Origin: Lachnospiraceae bacterium
Lineage (GTDB): Bacteria > Bacillota > Clostridia > Lachnospirales > Lachnospiraceae
Assembly (NCBI GenBank): GCA_009774155.1
Contig: VSNE01000012.1
Span: 1-20,189, forward strand
DNA: 20,189 nt
Reading direction: 5' to 3'
Position 1 is the first letter of the stretch, and each line of letters opens with the position of its first letter. The position numbers and the translations under genes were made by a program. The notes below the pieces were generated by a model. It searched no databases. It had not been told where the DNA came from and worked only from the letters and a program-made list of their open reading frames with translations. Positions 1 to 6,469 of the stretch are shown here, piece by piece.

Positions 1-20
1 CCGGTAAATCCCGCCGTTGT
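1..20 (-). other. ftsH: Continuation of the ftsH frame beyond an in-frame stop
   Basis: Read on the minus strand in the same frame as the FtsH gene, these bases encode T-T-A-G-F-T, which matches the strongly conserved FtsH segment following the 'QIA' residues (xTxGFTGADLENL in the family). The downstream part of ftsH is therefore still present and in frame after the TAG at 21-23. The rest of the gene, including the HEAGH zinc-protease motif, lies outside the window. Confidence 0.85.
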
Positions 21-1100
21 CTATGCAATCTGATGCAGATCCACGTCATCGCCCAGCGGCTTATTCTTTGCATGAACCTTCAGTATCTCTTCCCGTCCCT
101 TCACATCCGGCCTTCCGACTCCGATCTTACGGTCAAAACGTCCCGGACGCAGGATAGCCGGGTCCAAAATATCCACACGGTTTGTGGCCGCCATAACAAT
201 GATGCCTTCATTCACGCCAAAACCGTCCATCTCCACAAGAAGCTGGTTCAGCGTCTGTTCGCGCTCATCATGTCCTCCGCCCATCCCGGCACCCCGGCGT
301 CTTGCCACTGCGTCAATCTCATCAATAAATACAATACAAGGAGAATTTTTCTTCGCATCGCTGAACAAATCCCGTACACGGGACGCTCCGACACCCACAA
401 ACATTTCCACAAAATCCGAACCGGAGATACTGAAAAACGGTACGCCTGCCTCACCGGCAACCGCCTTGGCAATTAATGTTTTGCCCGTTCCCGGAGGACC
501 CACCAGCAGAACTCCTTTTGGAATCCTCGCCCCAACCCGGGTATTGGGCCCGGGATTGGGCAGATCGTGCACGATCTCCTCCAGCTCTCCCTTTTCTTCG
601 TCAAGTCCCGCCACATCCTTGAACCCGGTGCTGGTCTCCCCGCTTCCGGTCATCTGCGCGCGGCTCTTGCCGAAGTCCAGCATTTTTGCATTGCTTCCGC
701 CGGAACTTCTTCCTCCCATCGTCATAACAATAAAAAACAGCATCAGTCCGCACAGTATCAGGGACATGCCATAAGTTTCAAAAAATCCCGGCTGATCAAT
801 CTCCGATACATTATACGGAATCCCGGCCTCCTTTAGCTTCTGTTCCGCACTGGCAGTATCCAGCACATACGTATTTCCTGATGCGCCGTCTTTCAGAGTA
901 TAGACCACCGATCCTGTCGGCGTCTCCCGGTTCGGACGTATCTCCGCACTGGAGATGGAACCATCCTCCAGCATCTTTTCAAACTGCTGATACGTATAAT
1001 CAGGCCTGTCCTGAAGTCTCTCTTCAAAAAACACCAGCAAAAGGCAGATCAGGACAAGAAACACCACATAGGTGCCGATTCCCTTCCATTGTTTGTTCAA
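21..1100 (-). CDS. ftsH: ATP-dependent zinc metalloprotease FtsH, interrupted by an in-frame TAG
   Basis: Membrane-anchored AAA+ protease that degrades unneeded or damaged membrane and cytosolic proteins. The 359 residues seen comprise a first membrane segment (about 9-26), an outside domain, a second segment (about 111-128), and the AAA module with Walker A GPPGTGKT (201-208), Walker B IVFIDEID (256-263) and the second region of homology ending RPGRFDR (318-324). The start is TTG at 1100, ten bases after AGGAGG. The frame stops at TAG (21-23), although the next bases continue the conserved FtsH sequence, so the protease domain would be lost without readthrough. The segment before Walker A (residues 177-190, VHDLPNPGPNTRVG) departs from the usual FLKxPxKYxxLG pattern. 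It is the last gene of a tilS-hpt-ftsH operon. The identity is certain; whether it is functional is not. Confidence 0.93.
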   Translation of the reverse strand: MNKQWKGIGTYVVFLVLICLLLVFFEERLQDRPDYTYQQFEKMLEDGSISSAEIRPNRETPTGSVVYTLKDGASGNTYVLDTASAEQKLKEAGIPYNVSEIDQPGFFETYGMSLILCGLMLFFIVMTMGGRSSGGSNAKMLDFGKSRAQMTGSGETSTGFKDVAGLDEEKGELEEIVHDLPNPGPNTRVGARIPKGVLLVGPPGTGKTLIAKAVAGEAGVPFFSISGSDFVEMFVGVGASRVRDLFSDAKKNSPCIVFIDEIDAVARRRGAGMGGGHDEREQTLNQLLVEMDGFGVNEGIIVMAATNRVDILDPAILRPGRFDRKIGVGRPDVKGREEILKVHAKNKPLGDDVDLHQIA

Positions 1101-1172
1101 AATATCTTATCCTCCTGTTGTTCAATATCTTAATTCAGCAGAAGCGCCGCCTCAGGCTTTCGCGCTCTCTTC

Positions 1173-1703
1173 TTATGAATCAAATTCCACCACACCGATA
1201 TACGGCAGATTCCGATACTTCTGATCATAATCCAGCCCGTATCCAACTACAAATTTATCTTCTATCTGGAATCCTACATATTCCACATTTACTTCCGCAA
1301 CCCGTCTGTCCGGCTTATCCAGAAGCGTGCACAGCCTGAGGCTTGCCGGCTTTCTCTGTCCAAGCAGATCTTTCAGGTGACTCAGTGTCCGCCCGGAGTC
1401 AATGATATCTTCAATAATAAGGACCTCCCGGTCCATAATCGGCTCATCCAAATCCTTTGCAAGCTTAACAATACCGCTGGATTTGGTTTCCGCACCATAA
1501 CTGGAGCACTGCATGAAATCCATAGTGACCGGTATAGTAATTCTTTTTGCCAGTTCACAGGTAAAATATACACTGCCCTTTAAAATACAGATCAGATGAA
1601 TACTTTTTCCCGCATAGTCACGGCTGATCTGTTCTCCAAGTTCCTTGATTCTTGCATTCACAACTTCTTCGGTAAGCATAACCTCAATATGATGTTTTTC
1701 CAT
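1173..1703 (-). CDS. hpt: Hypoxanthine(-guanine) phosphoribosyltransferase
   Basis: Purine-salvage enzyme that joins hypoxanthine or guanine to PRPP to make IMP or GMP in the cytoplasm. It has 176 residues, normal for bacterial HPRT. The PRPP-binding loop VLIIEDIIDSGRTL is at 94-107, the flexible-loop serine-tyrosine pair (SSYG) at 67-70, and the C-terminal GYGLDYDQKYRNLPYIG is typical of the family. I chose the ATG at 1703 because GGAGG lies eight bases upstream; an in-frame ATG at 1724 has no such site. The first 20 bases overlap the end of tilS, so the two are probably translationally coupled. In Bacillus and Listeria the TilS and HprT proteins interact and influence ftsH expression, which fits the conserved tilS-hpt-ftsH order here. 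Confidence 0.96.
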   Translation of the reverse strand: MEKHHIEVMLTEEVVNARIKELGEQISRDYAGKSIHLICILKGSVYFTCELAKRITIPVTMDFMQCSSYGAETKSSGIVKLAKDLDEPIMDREVLIIEDIIDSGRTLSHLKDLLGQRKPASLRLCTLLDKPDRRVAEVNVEYVGFQIEDKFVVGYGLDYDQKYRNLPYIGVVEFDS

Positions 1704-3081
1704 CCTTTGTTCCTCCATCCCCAAGCTTCTGTACTTTCAGAATCCGTCTTGTCTGTTCTGTAACCTTGTATCCCTCGCTGATACGCATACCCACTACCCA
1801 GAGAATATGTCTGCCGTCTGCCAGCAGGATGCACCGATCCCTTTCCTCCCTTGGAATCTTACAGTCAATCAGATAATCCTTCAGTTTTTTGTGAGCGCCC
1901 CCGGTCAGCTCCAGATAGTCGCCCGGCTGCCTGGCGCGCAGCGCAACATTATGTTTGATTTTATCATAATCAAACCACTTCGTATAGCGATTTACAGGAA
2001 TTTCCTTATCTTTCTCTCTGTTTTCCAGTGTAAAGCGGAAGTTCTCGCCCATATAAAGATATTCCCCGCCTGGCGCGCAATATACCGGCTCCTCCGATAT
2101 TTTTTCTCCGTAGCCCTGCTTCAGTATCAGTTCCCCGTAGCCCAGAACCGCGCATCCGTCTCCCGGCAGCATCACCCGGCTTCCCCTGCGTCCCCGGGCC
2201 AGCATACAGATCTGCTCTGCATGAACGGCCTCCAGATTCCTGCGGCTTCCCAGCAGACATTCAAGACACCTCATTGCCAGCAGCTTTTTCATGGCCGGGT
2301 GAAGCGCAAGAAAGGGTTTCAGCAAAATCCGGTAAATGTCCTTCTCCTGCCGGACACAGTCTGCCCACACTTTTTTCAGCTCCTGTTCCATATAGTCCTC
2401 TATCTCCAGAAGCCGGCCGGCTGTCTTTGCCATATGCGCTGCACTTTCCGGGCAGATCTGTACCATAGGAGCAAGAACCCGATGGCGGATCTGGTTTCTG
2501 GTATATTGAAGCTCCTGGTTCGTCGTATCCTCCATCCAGGATATTCCTTCCCGGACAAGCCAGCTTTCAATCTCCGGTCTCGTCACGCACAGCAACGGCC
2601 GGATATAGGGAATCCGCACAGGCTTCATTCCGCGAAGGCCGCGGAGGCCTGTCCCCCTCATCATATGGAAAAGCATCGTTTCCGCCTGGTCGTTCTGATG
2701 GTGCGCCAGCGCTGCCCGATCCGCCTTTCCTTCTCTTAGATACCGCTCAAAGACCACATATCTGGCCTTCCTCCCTGCCTCCTCCGTACTGATCCCTTCC
2801 AGACCGGCAATAGAGGGCACGTCCATGAAAAACGCCTGAAACGGAATCCCTCTCTCCATACAGAATACTTCGCAAAATGACTGATCCCGGTCTGCCTCCC
2901 GCCCCCTGATTCCATGGTTTACATGCACTGCGGTGATCCCGGCTCCATGGGCCTGTCCATACTCCCACAAAAGCTGAAGAAGCGCCGTGGAATCTGCTCC
3001 GCCGGAAAAACCGACCAAAATCTTCATCCCGGAACGAATCATATTCCATTGTTCCAAATAGGCAAATACTTTTTCCCGCAT
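1684..3081 (-). CDS. tilS: tRNA(Ile)-lysidine synthase TilS
   Basis: Modifies C34 of the CAU-anticodon tRNA(Ile) to lysidine, using ATP and lysine, so that the tRNA reads AUA and is charged with isoleucine. This is a 465-residue cytosolic protein. The N-type PP-loop SGGADS is at 26-31 and the N-terminal ATPase domain continues through HVNHGIRG and HHQNDQAETML. The C-terminal substrate-binding domain ends with RQPGDYL...KKLKDYLIDCKIPREERD, the usual TilS tail. The start at 3081 follows AGGAG (ATAACAGGAGTAAAAGAA); a longer frame to 3171 lacks a ribosome site and would cross the promoter. It overlaps hpt by 20 bases and leads the tilS-hpt-ftsH operon. Confidence 0.96.
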   Translation of the reverse strand: MREKVFAYLEQWNMIRSGMKILVGFSGGADSTALLQLLWEYGQAHGAGITAVHVNHGIRGREADRDQSFCEVFCMERGIPFQAFFMDVPSIAGLEGISTEEAGRKARYVVFERYLREGKADRAALAHHQNDQAETMLFHMMRGTGLRGLRGMKPVRIPYIRPLLCVTRPEIESWLVREGISWMEDTTNQELQYTRNQIRHRVLAPMVQICPESAAHMAKTAGRLLEIEDYMEQELKKVWADCVRQEKDIYRILLKPFLALHPAMKKLLAMRCLECLLGSRRNLEAVHAEQICMLARGRRGSRVMLPGDGCAVLGYGELILKQGYGEKISEEPVYCAPGGEYLYMGENFRFTLENREKDKEIPVNRYTKWFDYDKIKHNVALRARQPGDYLELTGGAHKKLKDYLIDCKIPREERDRCILLADGRHILWVVGMRISEGYKVTEQTRRILKVQKLGDGGTKDGKTSY

Positions 3082-3108
3082 TTCTTTTACTCCTGTTATC
3101 TGTATCCT

Positions 3109-3137
3109 ACTATAAAGAATATGGCAAAAAAAAGCAA
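3109..3137 (-). promoter_or_regulatory. Sigma-A-type promoter for tilS-hpt-ftsH
   Basis: On the minus strand, -35 TTGCTT (3132-3137) and -10 TATAGT (3109-3114) are separated by exactly 17 bases. The site lies just past the spoIIE stop codon and 28 bases ahead of the tilS start. No terminator separates it from spoIIE, so some read-through from spoIIE is possible. Confidence 0.65.
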
Positions 3138-3148
3138 ATGGTTTTCCC

Positions 3149-4561
3149 CTATCTTTTCCAGATTCCAACAACGAGAATGGTCATATCATCCGCCGCTTCC
3201 CCATATACCTGTACCTGCTCCATCAAGCGCTCCGCCATTTCTGCAGGCGTGCCCGAACCCAGCCCCATAATCATTTCCTTTAAAAGCGCTTCCTCCTGTC
3301 CCTGGGGAAGAACGCTGATGACCCCATCCGTTACAAGGAACAAAAGATTCCCGTCATACATACGCACCCTGTACGGCTCCAGACAGAGCTCATTGCTCAC
3401 TCCAGCAGGAAGGCCGGAACCACTGATACACTCCACACCATTCTCCCTTCTCAGAAAGCTGGCCGCAGCGCCGATTTTCAAAAACTCACAGATTCCGGTG
3501 TACAGATCCACTGAGGCAATATCTACGGTGGAAAATACAGGGGCATCCGGCTGGAGGACAATAGAGGAATTAATCATTCTCAAAGCCGTTTCTTTGGAGA
3601 ATCCCGCCTCCAGAAACTGCTCCAGAAGATCCAGCACCAGCTCGCTCTGAGTACATGCCTGTACTCCGGAGCCCATGCCGTCGGACAGCCCGGCGTAAAA
3701 TCTTCCGTCCGGCAGCCAGAATACGGAAAAGTTGTCTCCGGATACCGCCTCATTCTGCCGGACCACCTTTTTCACTCCATAGAGTACATTATAAGCCGTC
3801 CCCTCCACGAACAAGACCGTTACCCTCTCCTGACCGACAAAGGATCGGCTGTCTCTGGCCGGCATCATCTCCCCGTTCATAAGCTCGGACAGCACAGCGG
3901 CAATTTTCTTAACGGGCACACAGATTTTCCGCTTTGTCCTCATCGTAATATACACCTGCCGCTTTTTCCCCTGGGGGCCGTAGAAGAATACCTTTGTAAC
4001 CTGTATGCCCAGCAGGCGGAGCCGGTCCCCCACCTCCTGCTCCAGACTTTCATCCTCCCTGGTTCCATAGATACGCTCCATGGCTCCCACCAATATCTGA
4101 CTCATCTCCTGAAGCTGCTCTGCCGCAGCCATCCTGCTTTCTGCCAGGCGGGTCTGCATAATCCGATCCCCCCGGCTCCATTCTCCTGCCGCCTGCGGCG
4201 CCATGCAAAAGCTTCTGGACAACTGTGCAAAGCTTTCCTGATAATCATCCATCCACTGCCTGACCGGGTGCAGAACCTCCTGCTCCTTTGCATCCTTATT
4301 TCTTCCTGCGCTGCCGATCCATTCCCACATATAGCCCAGAAGCACAATACCCGAAAAAAAGGCCAGCCCTTTTAAAATAGCATACAGCATCATCCATGCG
4401 CCGCTGTCCCATATATATACCACTACAAGCTCCATTGCTGAAAGTCCGATTCCTGCCCCGGCTCCTATAAACCATTTGCCGCTTCCGCTTCCCTTCCTTC
4501 CAAACAGAAGCCACAGACATCCTCCCAGCATCAATGACAACACATACTTTGTCCATTCCAT
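3149..4561 (-). CDS. spoIIE: SpoIIE-type serine phosphatase, unusually short
   Basis: In spore formers SpoIIE is a membrane PP2C-type phosphatase that dephosphorylates SpoIIAA, thereby releasing forespore sigma-F; it also binds FtsZ at the polar septum. This protein has 470 residues. Hydrophobic segments lie at about 5-21, 32-50 and 56-80, followed by a linker and a PP2C domain with SDGMGSG (293-299), TVDIASVDLYTG (345-356), TDGV (411-414) and the C-terminal DDMT (458-461), which together supply the metal-binding aspartates. The Bacillus protein is over 800 residues with ten membrane segments, so much of the N-terminal membrane region is absent. The start at 4561 follows AGGAGG at a normal distance; the frame extends to 4657 but would cross the promoter. 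The position between divIC and tilS supports the name. Confidence 0.9.
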   Translation of the reverse strand: MEWTKYVLSLMLGGCLWLLFGRKGSGSGKWFIGAGAGIGLSAMELVVVYIWDSGAWMMLYAILKGLAFFSGIVLLGYMWEWIGSAGRNKDAKEQEVLHPVRQWMDDYQESFAQLSRSFCMAPQAAGEWSRGDRIMQTRLAESRMAAAEQLQEMSQILVGAMERIYGTREDESLEQEVGDRLRLLGIQVTKVFFYGPQGKKRQVYITMRTKRKICVPVKKIAAVLSELMNGEMMPARDSRSFVGQERVTVLFVEGTAYNVLYGVKKVVRQNEAVSGDNFSVFWLPDGRFYAGLSDGMGSGVQACTQSELVLDLLEQFLEAGFSKETALRMINSSIVLQPDAPVFSTVDIASVDLYTGICEFLKIGAAASFLRRENGVECISGSGLPAGVSNELCLEPYRVRMYDGNLLFLVTDGVISVLPQGQEEALLKEMIMGLGSGTPAEMAERLMEQVQVYGEAADDMTILVVGIWKR

Positions 4562-4624
4562 ATCTTTACTCCTCCTGACTTTATTTTCGCCGTGTCCTGA
4601 CTCCACGGTCAAATAGTAATACGG

Positions 4625-4690
4625 ATTATAAAAATGGGCTCTCGCAATCTTTGTCATTTGGAAGTGGCTCGAAAAAAGAATTTTTCGACA
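4625..4690 (-). promoter_or_regulatory. Putative Spo0A-activated promoter of spoIIE with 0A box
   Basis: On the minus strand, -10 TATAAT (4625-4630) and a -35-like ATGACA (4652-4657) are separated by 21 bases, the long spacing described for Spo0A-dependent sigma-A promoters such as spoIIE and spoIIG of Bacillus. An exact 0A box TGTCGAA lies at 4684-4690, and a degenerate one on the opposite strand at 4667-4673 (GCTCGAA). The likely transcription start is near 4618, placing the exact box about 70 bases upstream. This is inference from motif match and gene identity. Confidence 0.7.
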
Positions 4691-4691
4691 T

Positions 4692-4719
4692 AAAAAAGAT
4701 GGATCTTAATGATCCATCT
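4692..4719 (-). terminator. Rho-independent terminator after divIC
   Basis: A perfect nine-base stem (AGATGGATC with GATCCATCT, 4697-4705 and 4711-4719) with a five-base loop is followed on the minus strand by six T residues (4692-4697). It closes the yabP-yabQ-divIC unit and lies directly upstream of the spoIIE control region. Confidence 0.9.
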
Positions 4720-4729
4720 CATTGCCCTT

Positions 4730-5041
4730 CTATTCATCTGCTTTAAAAATAACCTCATCTTCATAGACAAGCCCCAGCTTATCCTTCGCCACATCCTCCA
4801 CGTACTTCTTAGTCTTTGTGTAAGCCTCCAGAGCTTCAATCTCCTCCGCCCGTTCCTGTTCAGAAAGAATAGACTCTTCCAGAGCCTTCTCCCTCGCTTC
4901 ATAAGAGCGGTTCTTGTGCTCCAGCTGAAGGCTCCCGACCGCGCTTACACCCAGAACCGCCAGCACAATTACCAGAATTCCAAACGCCCCCAGATGTCTT
5001 CTATGTTTATAATAATTTCTTCTTTTTGTCCTTGTCAGCAT
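4730..5041 (-). CDS. divIC: Septum formation protein DivIC/FtsB family
   Basis: Small bitopic division protein that, with FtsL and DivIB, activates septal peptidoglycan synthesis. It has 103 residues: a basic cytoplasmic start (LTRTKRRNYYKHRR), one membrane segment (about 19-37, GAFGILVIVLAVLGVSAVG), a coiled coil rich in Glu and Leu (about 45-78), and the short C-terminal domain (VEDVAKDKLGLVYEDEVIF) typical of DivIC. The ATG at 5041 is preferred because AGGGG precedes it at good spacing; a GTG three codons earlier overlaps that site. It begins 11 bases after yabQ and ends in a TAG just before a terminator, so it is the last gene of the yabP-yabQ-divIC unit. Confidence 0.92.
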   Translation of the reverse strand: MLTRTKRRNYYKHRRHLGAFGILVIVLAVLGVSAVGSLQLEHKNRSYEAREKALEESILSEQERAEEIEALEAYTKTKKYVEDVAKDKLGLVYEDEVIFKADE

Positions 5042-5052
5042 ATACTTCACCC

Positions 5053-5496
5053 CTAAGAGAATAAGATAATTATAAACTCTTTTAGCTGCTTTTTCAATTT
5101 CTTTTTGTAAAACCGTCCGGCTACACGCAATCCTTGTACTACTTTCCTATATATAACCGTAAATGGTTTCAGAAGAATGCCGAGGCACCACCTCAAAATT
5201 CCCGAAATATGGCTGACCAGCCAGTTGCTGAGCGTCTGATGATACAAAAGCATCCCGACCGCCACCGCAAGCAAAGCATAACCCCGCACTGCTCCGTCAT
5301 TCTCCTGATAAAGAAGCTGGAATACAAGCAAGGCTGTCGCAATCCAGTAGGCAATATCCTCTGCCGTCACTATCCAGATCCCATGAGGCATCACTCTTCG
5401 GATAATCCGAATTACATCATAGAGTACCAGAATCAGTACTCCCCGCAGCACTGCAAGTCCGAAAAACTGCAGTTCTTTCAGAATCCCCGGACTCAT
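5053..5496 (-). CDS. yabQ: Spore cortex/coat membrane protein YabQ
   Basis: A 147-residue integral membrane protein. Hydrophobic stretches lie at about 9-27, 45-62 and 70-85, with further hydrophobicity at about 95-110, followed by a very basic tail (RKVVQGLRVAGRFYKKKLKKQLKE). Its size, topology and place between yabP and divIC match YabQ, a sporulation membrane protein needed for cortex formation in Bacillus. The start ATG lies only four bases after the yabP stop and has just a weak ribosome site (AACAGG), so translation probably depends on coupling to yabP. The exact molecular activity of YabQ is not known. Confidence 0.88.
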   Translation of the reverse strand: MSPGILKELQFFGLAVLRGVLILVLYDVIRIIRRVMPHGIWIVTAEDIAYWIATALLVFQLLYQENDGAVRGYALLAVAVGMLLYHQTLSNWLVSHISGILRWCLGILLKPFTVIYRKVVQGLRVAGRFYKKKLKKQLKEFIIILFS

Positions 5497-5500
5497 ACTG

Positions 5501-5806
5501 TCAGCGGAACAGCCTGTTCAGCAGAGATTCTCCGCCTTTTTTAAAGTCAGAGATTTCGGAATACTGGATGCTGTCAATCCTGCCCTCCAAATCAATCTCC
5601 CCTTTTTCCAGCGACAGACGGTTTACATGCAGATCTGCCCCTTTAATCTGCAGCATACCCAGCTCTGTCTCCAGCAGGACTTCCGCTATATCAAAAGAGA
5701 TAACATCCGTTACCCCGGTAATGCTTCCGGTGCGCCTATTCATCATGGCAATTTTATGTGCGCTTCTGCTTTGGGAATGTTCTTCCGCAGCTCCCATCTT
5801 TACCAT
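5501..5806 (-). CDS. yabP: Sporulation protein YabP
   Basis: A 101-residue soluble protein of the YabP family, which is made during sporulation and whose biochemical role is unclear. The family region is RTGSITGVTDVISFDIAEVLLETELGMLQIKGADLHV followed by LSLEKGEIDLEGRIDSIQYSE, with many short beta-prone stretches. The ATG at 5806 is chosen because AGGAGG lies eight bases upstream, through a run of seven T residues. A TTG one codon earlier is possible. The ribosome site sits inside a terminator-like hairpin (separate entry), so expression may be blocked unless transcription starts close by or the hairpin is opened. It is followed by yabQ at a four-base gap. Confidence 0.9.
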   Translation of the reverse strand: MVKMGAAEEHSQSRSAHKIAMMNRRTGSITGVTDVISFDIAEVLLETELGMLQIKGADLHVNRLSLEKGEIDLEGRIDSIQYSEISDFKKGGESLLNRLFR

Positions 5807-5807
5807 C

Positions 5808-5849
5808 AAAAAAACCTCCTATATATTCTTTTAAAATATATTAAGAGGT
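5808..5849 (-). terminator. Terminator-like hairpin that contains the yabP ribosome-binding site
   Basis: On the minus strand the arm ACCTCTTAATATATT (5849 to 5835) pairs with AATATATAGGAGGT (5827 to 5814), giving about 14 pairs with one bulged A and one G-T pair around a seven-base loop. It is followed at once by seven T residues (5808-5814) and then G-ATG of yabP. It has the form of a Rho-independent terminator for hup-rqcP, while its 3' arm is the yabP Shine-Dalgarno sequence. It could therefore also hide that site in read-through transcripts. Confidence 0.75.
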
Positions 5850-5864
5850 CCTTTTATTTATGCA

Positions 5865-6104
5865 TTATAAATATTTATACAGCTCTTTCGCTTCATCCTT
5901 CTTAACAGTTTCCTGTACATCCAGCACCTCTATTTTCACGGCTCTGGCGCCGAACTGTATCTCTATCGCATCCCCCTGCTTTACATTCAGAGATGCCTTT
6001 GCCGTCTTTCCATTTACCAGCACGCGGCCCGCATCGCAGGCTTCATTGGCAACCGTACGGCGCTTAATCAAACGGGAAACCTTCAAAAATTTATCTAATC
6101 TCAT
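5865..6104 (-). CDS. rqcP: S4-domain ribosome quality-control protein RqcP (YabO)
   Basis: A 79-residue protein made almost entirely of an S4 RNA-binding domain: MRLDKFLKVSRLIKRRTVANEACDAGRVLVNG...VKQGD. In Bacillus RqcP works with RqcH on stalled 50S subunits to add poly-alanine tails that mark incomplete proteins for destruction. The family is related to heat-shock protein Hsp15 (HslR). The start at 6104 lies seven bases beyond the hup stop, with only a modest ribosome site (TAAGGT), so it is probably co-translated with hup. Its transcript is likely ended by the hairpin before yabP. Confidence 0.93.
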   Translation of the reverse strand: MRLDKFLKVSRLIKRRTVANEACDAGRVLVNGKTAKASLNVKQGDAIEIQFGARAVKIEVLDVQETVKKDEAKELYKYL

Positions 6105-6111
6105 CTGTACC

Positions 6112-6384
6112 TTAGTTCAGGGCATCCTTTAAAGCTTTACCGGCCTTGAATTTGGGCGCTTTGGAAGCGGCAATCTCCATAGTCTCGCCGGTATGCGGGT
6201 TTCTTCCCTTCCTCTCCGCTCTCTCGGAAACTTCAAAGGTGCCGAATCCAACAACCTGAACCTTTTCACCTTTCTTTAATTCTTCTGTAATAACATCAAC
6301 AAATGCTTTTACTGCCTTCTCTGCATCCTTTTTGGCCATATCAGCATTCTCTGCAACTGCTGCAATCAATTCAGCCTTATTCAT
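6112..6384 (-). CDS. hup: DNA-binding protein HU
   Basis: Histone-like nucleoid protein of 90 residues that bends and compacts DNA as a dimer. It shows the full HU signature: MNKAELIAAVAENADMAKKDAEKAVKAFVDVI for the helical half, VGFGTFEVSERAERKGRNPHTGE for the DNA-clasping arm (about 46-68), and APKFKAGKALKDALN at the end. The ribosome site is strong (GAGGAGG ahead of ATG at 6384). A consensus promoter lies upstream, inside the end of mazG, which fits the high expression expected of HU. rqcP follows after a seven-base gap. Placement between mazG and rqcP is common in clostridia, whereas Bacillus lacks it there. Confidence 0.97.
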   Translation of the reverse strand: MNKAELIAAVAENADMAKKDAEKAVKAFVDVITEELKKGEKVQVVGFGTFEVSERAERKGRNPHTGETMEIAASKAPKFKAGKALKDALN

Positions 6385-6440
6385 ATTTTATTTCCTCCTC
6401 AAGTCTTCTAAGTTGTGTAGTTGTTAAGCATGTATCAATA

Positions 6441-6469
6441 GTTATAACTTGTTTCCTACTGTTTGTCAA
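6441..6469 (-). promoter_or_regulatory. Strong sigma-A promoter for hup-rqcP
   Basis: On the minus strand a perfect -35 TTGACA (6464-6469) and -10 TATAAC (6441-6446) are separated by 17 bases. The -35 element lies within the last codons of mazG. This makes hup-rqcP transcribable separately from mazG. Confidence 0.8.

Noticed and set aside
21..23. TAG reassigned to glutamine (alternative genetic code)
   Set aside because: Several other genes in the window end normally with TAG at the expected protein length, so general recoding is unlikely.
184..774. A 196-residue plus-strand open frame opposite ftsH
   Set aside because: It is antisense to clear FtsH coding sequence, is low-complexity (Ser/Pro-rich), has no ribosome site and resembles no family.
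1101..1172. A terminator or separate promoter between hpt and ftsH
   Set aside because: A GC-rich partial hairpin (AGCGC with GCGCT) is present but has no T run, and no promoter pair is convincing. ftsH is best read as part of the operon.
1807..2739. A 310-residue plus-strand open frame opposite tilS
   Set aside because: It is fully antisense to TilS, whose motifs are intact. The encoded sequence is rich in His, Gln and Pro, as expected of a shadow frame.
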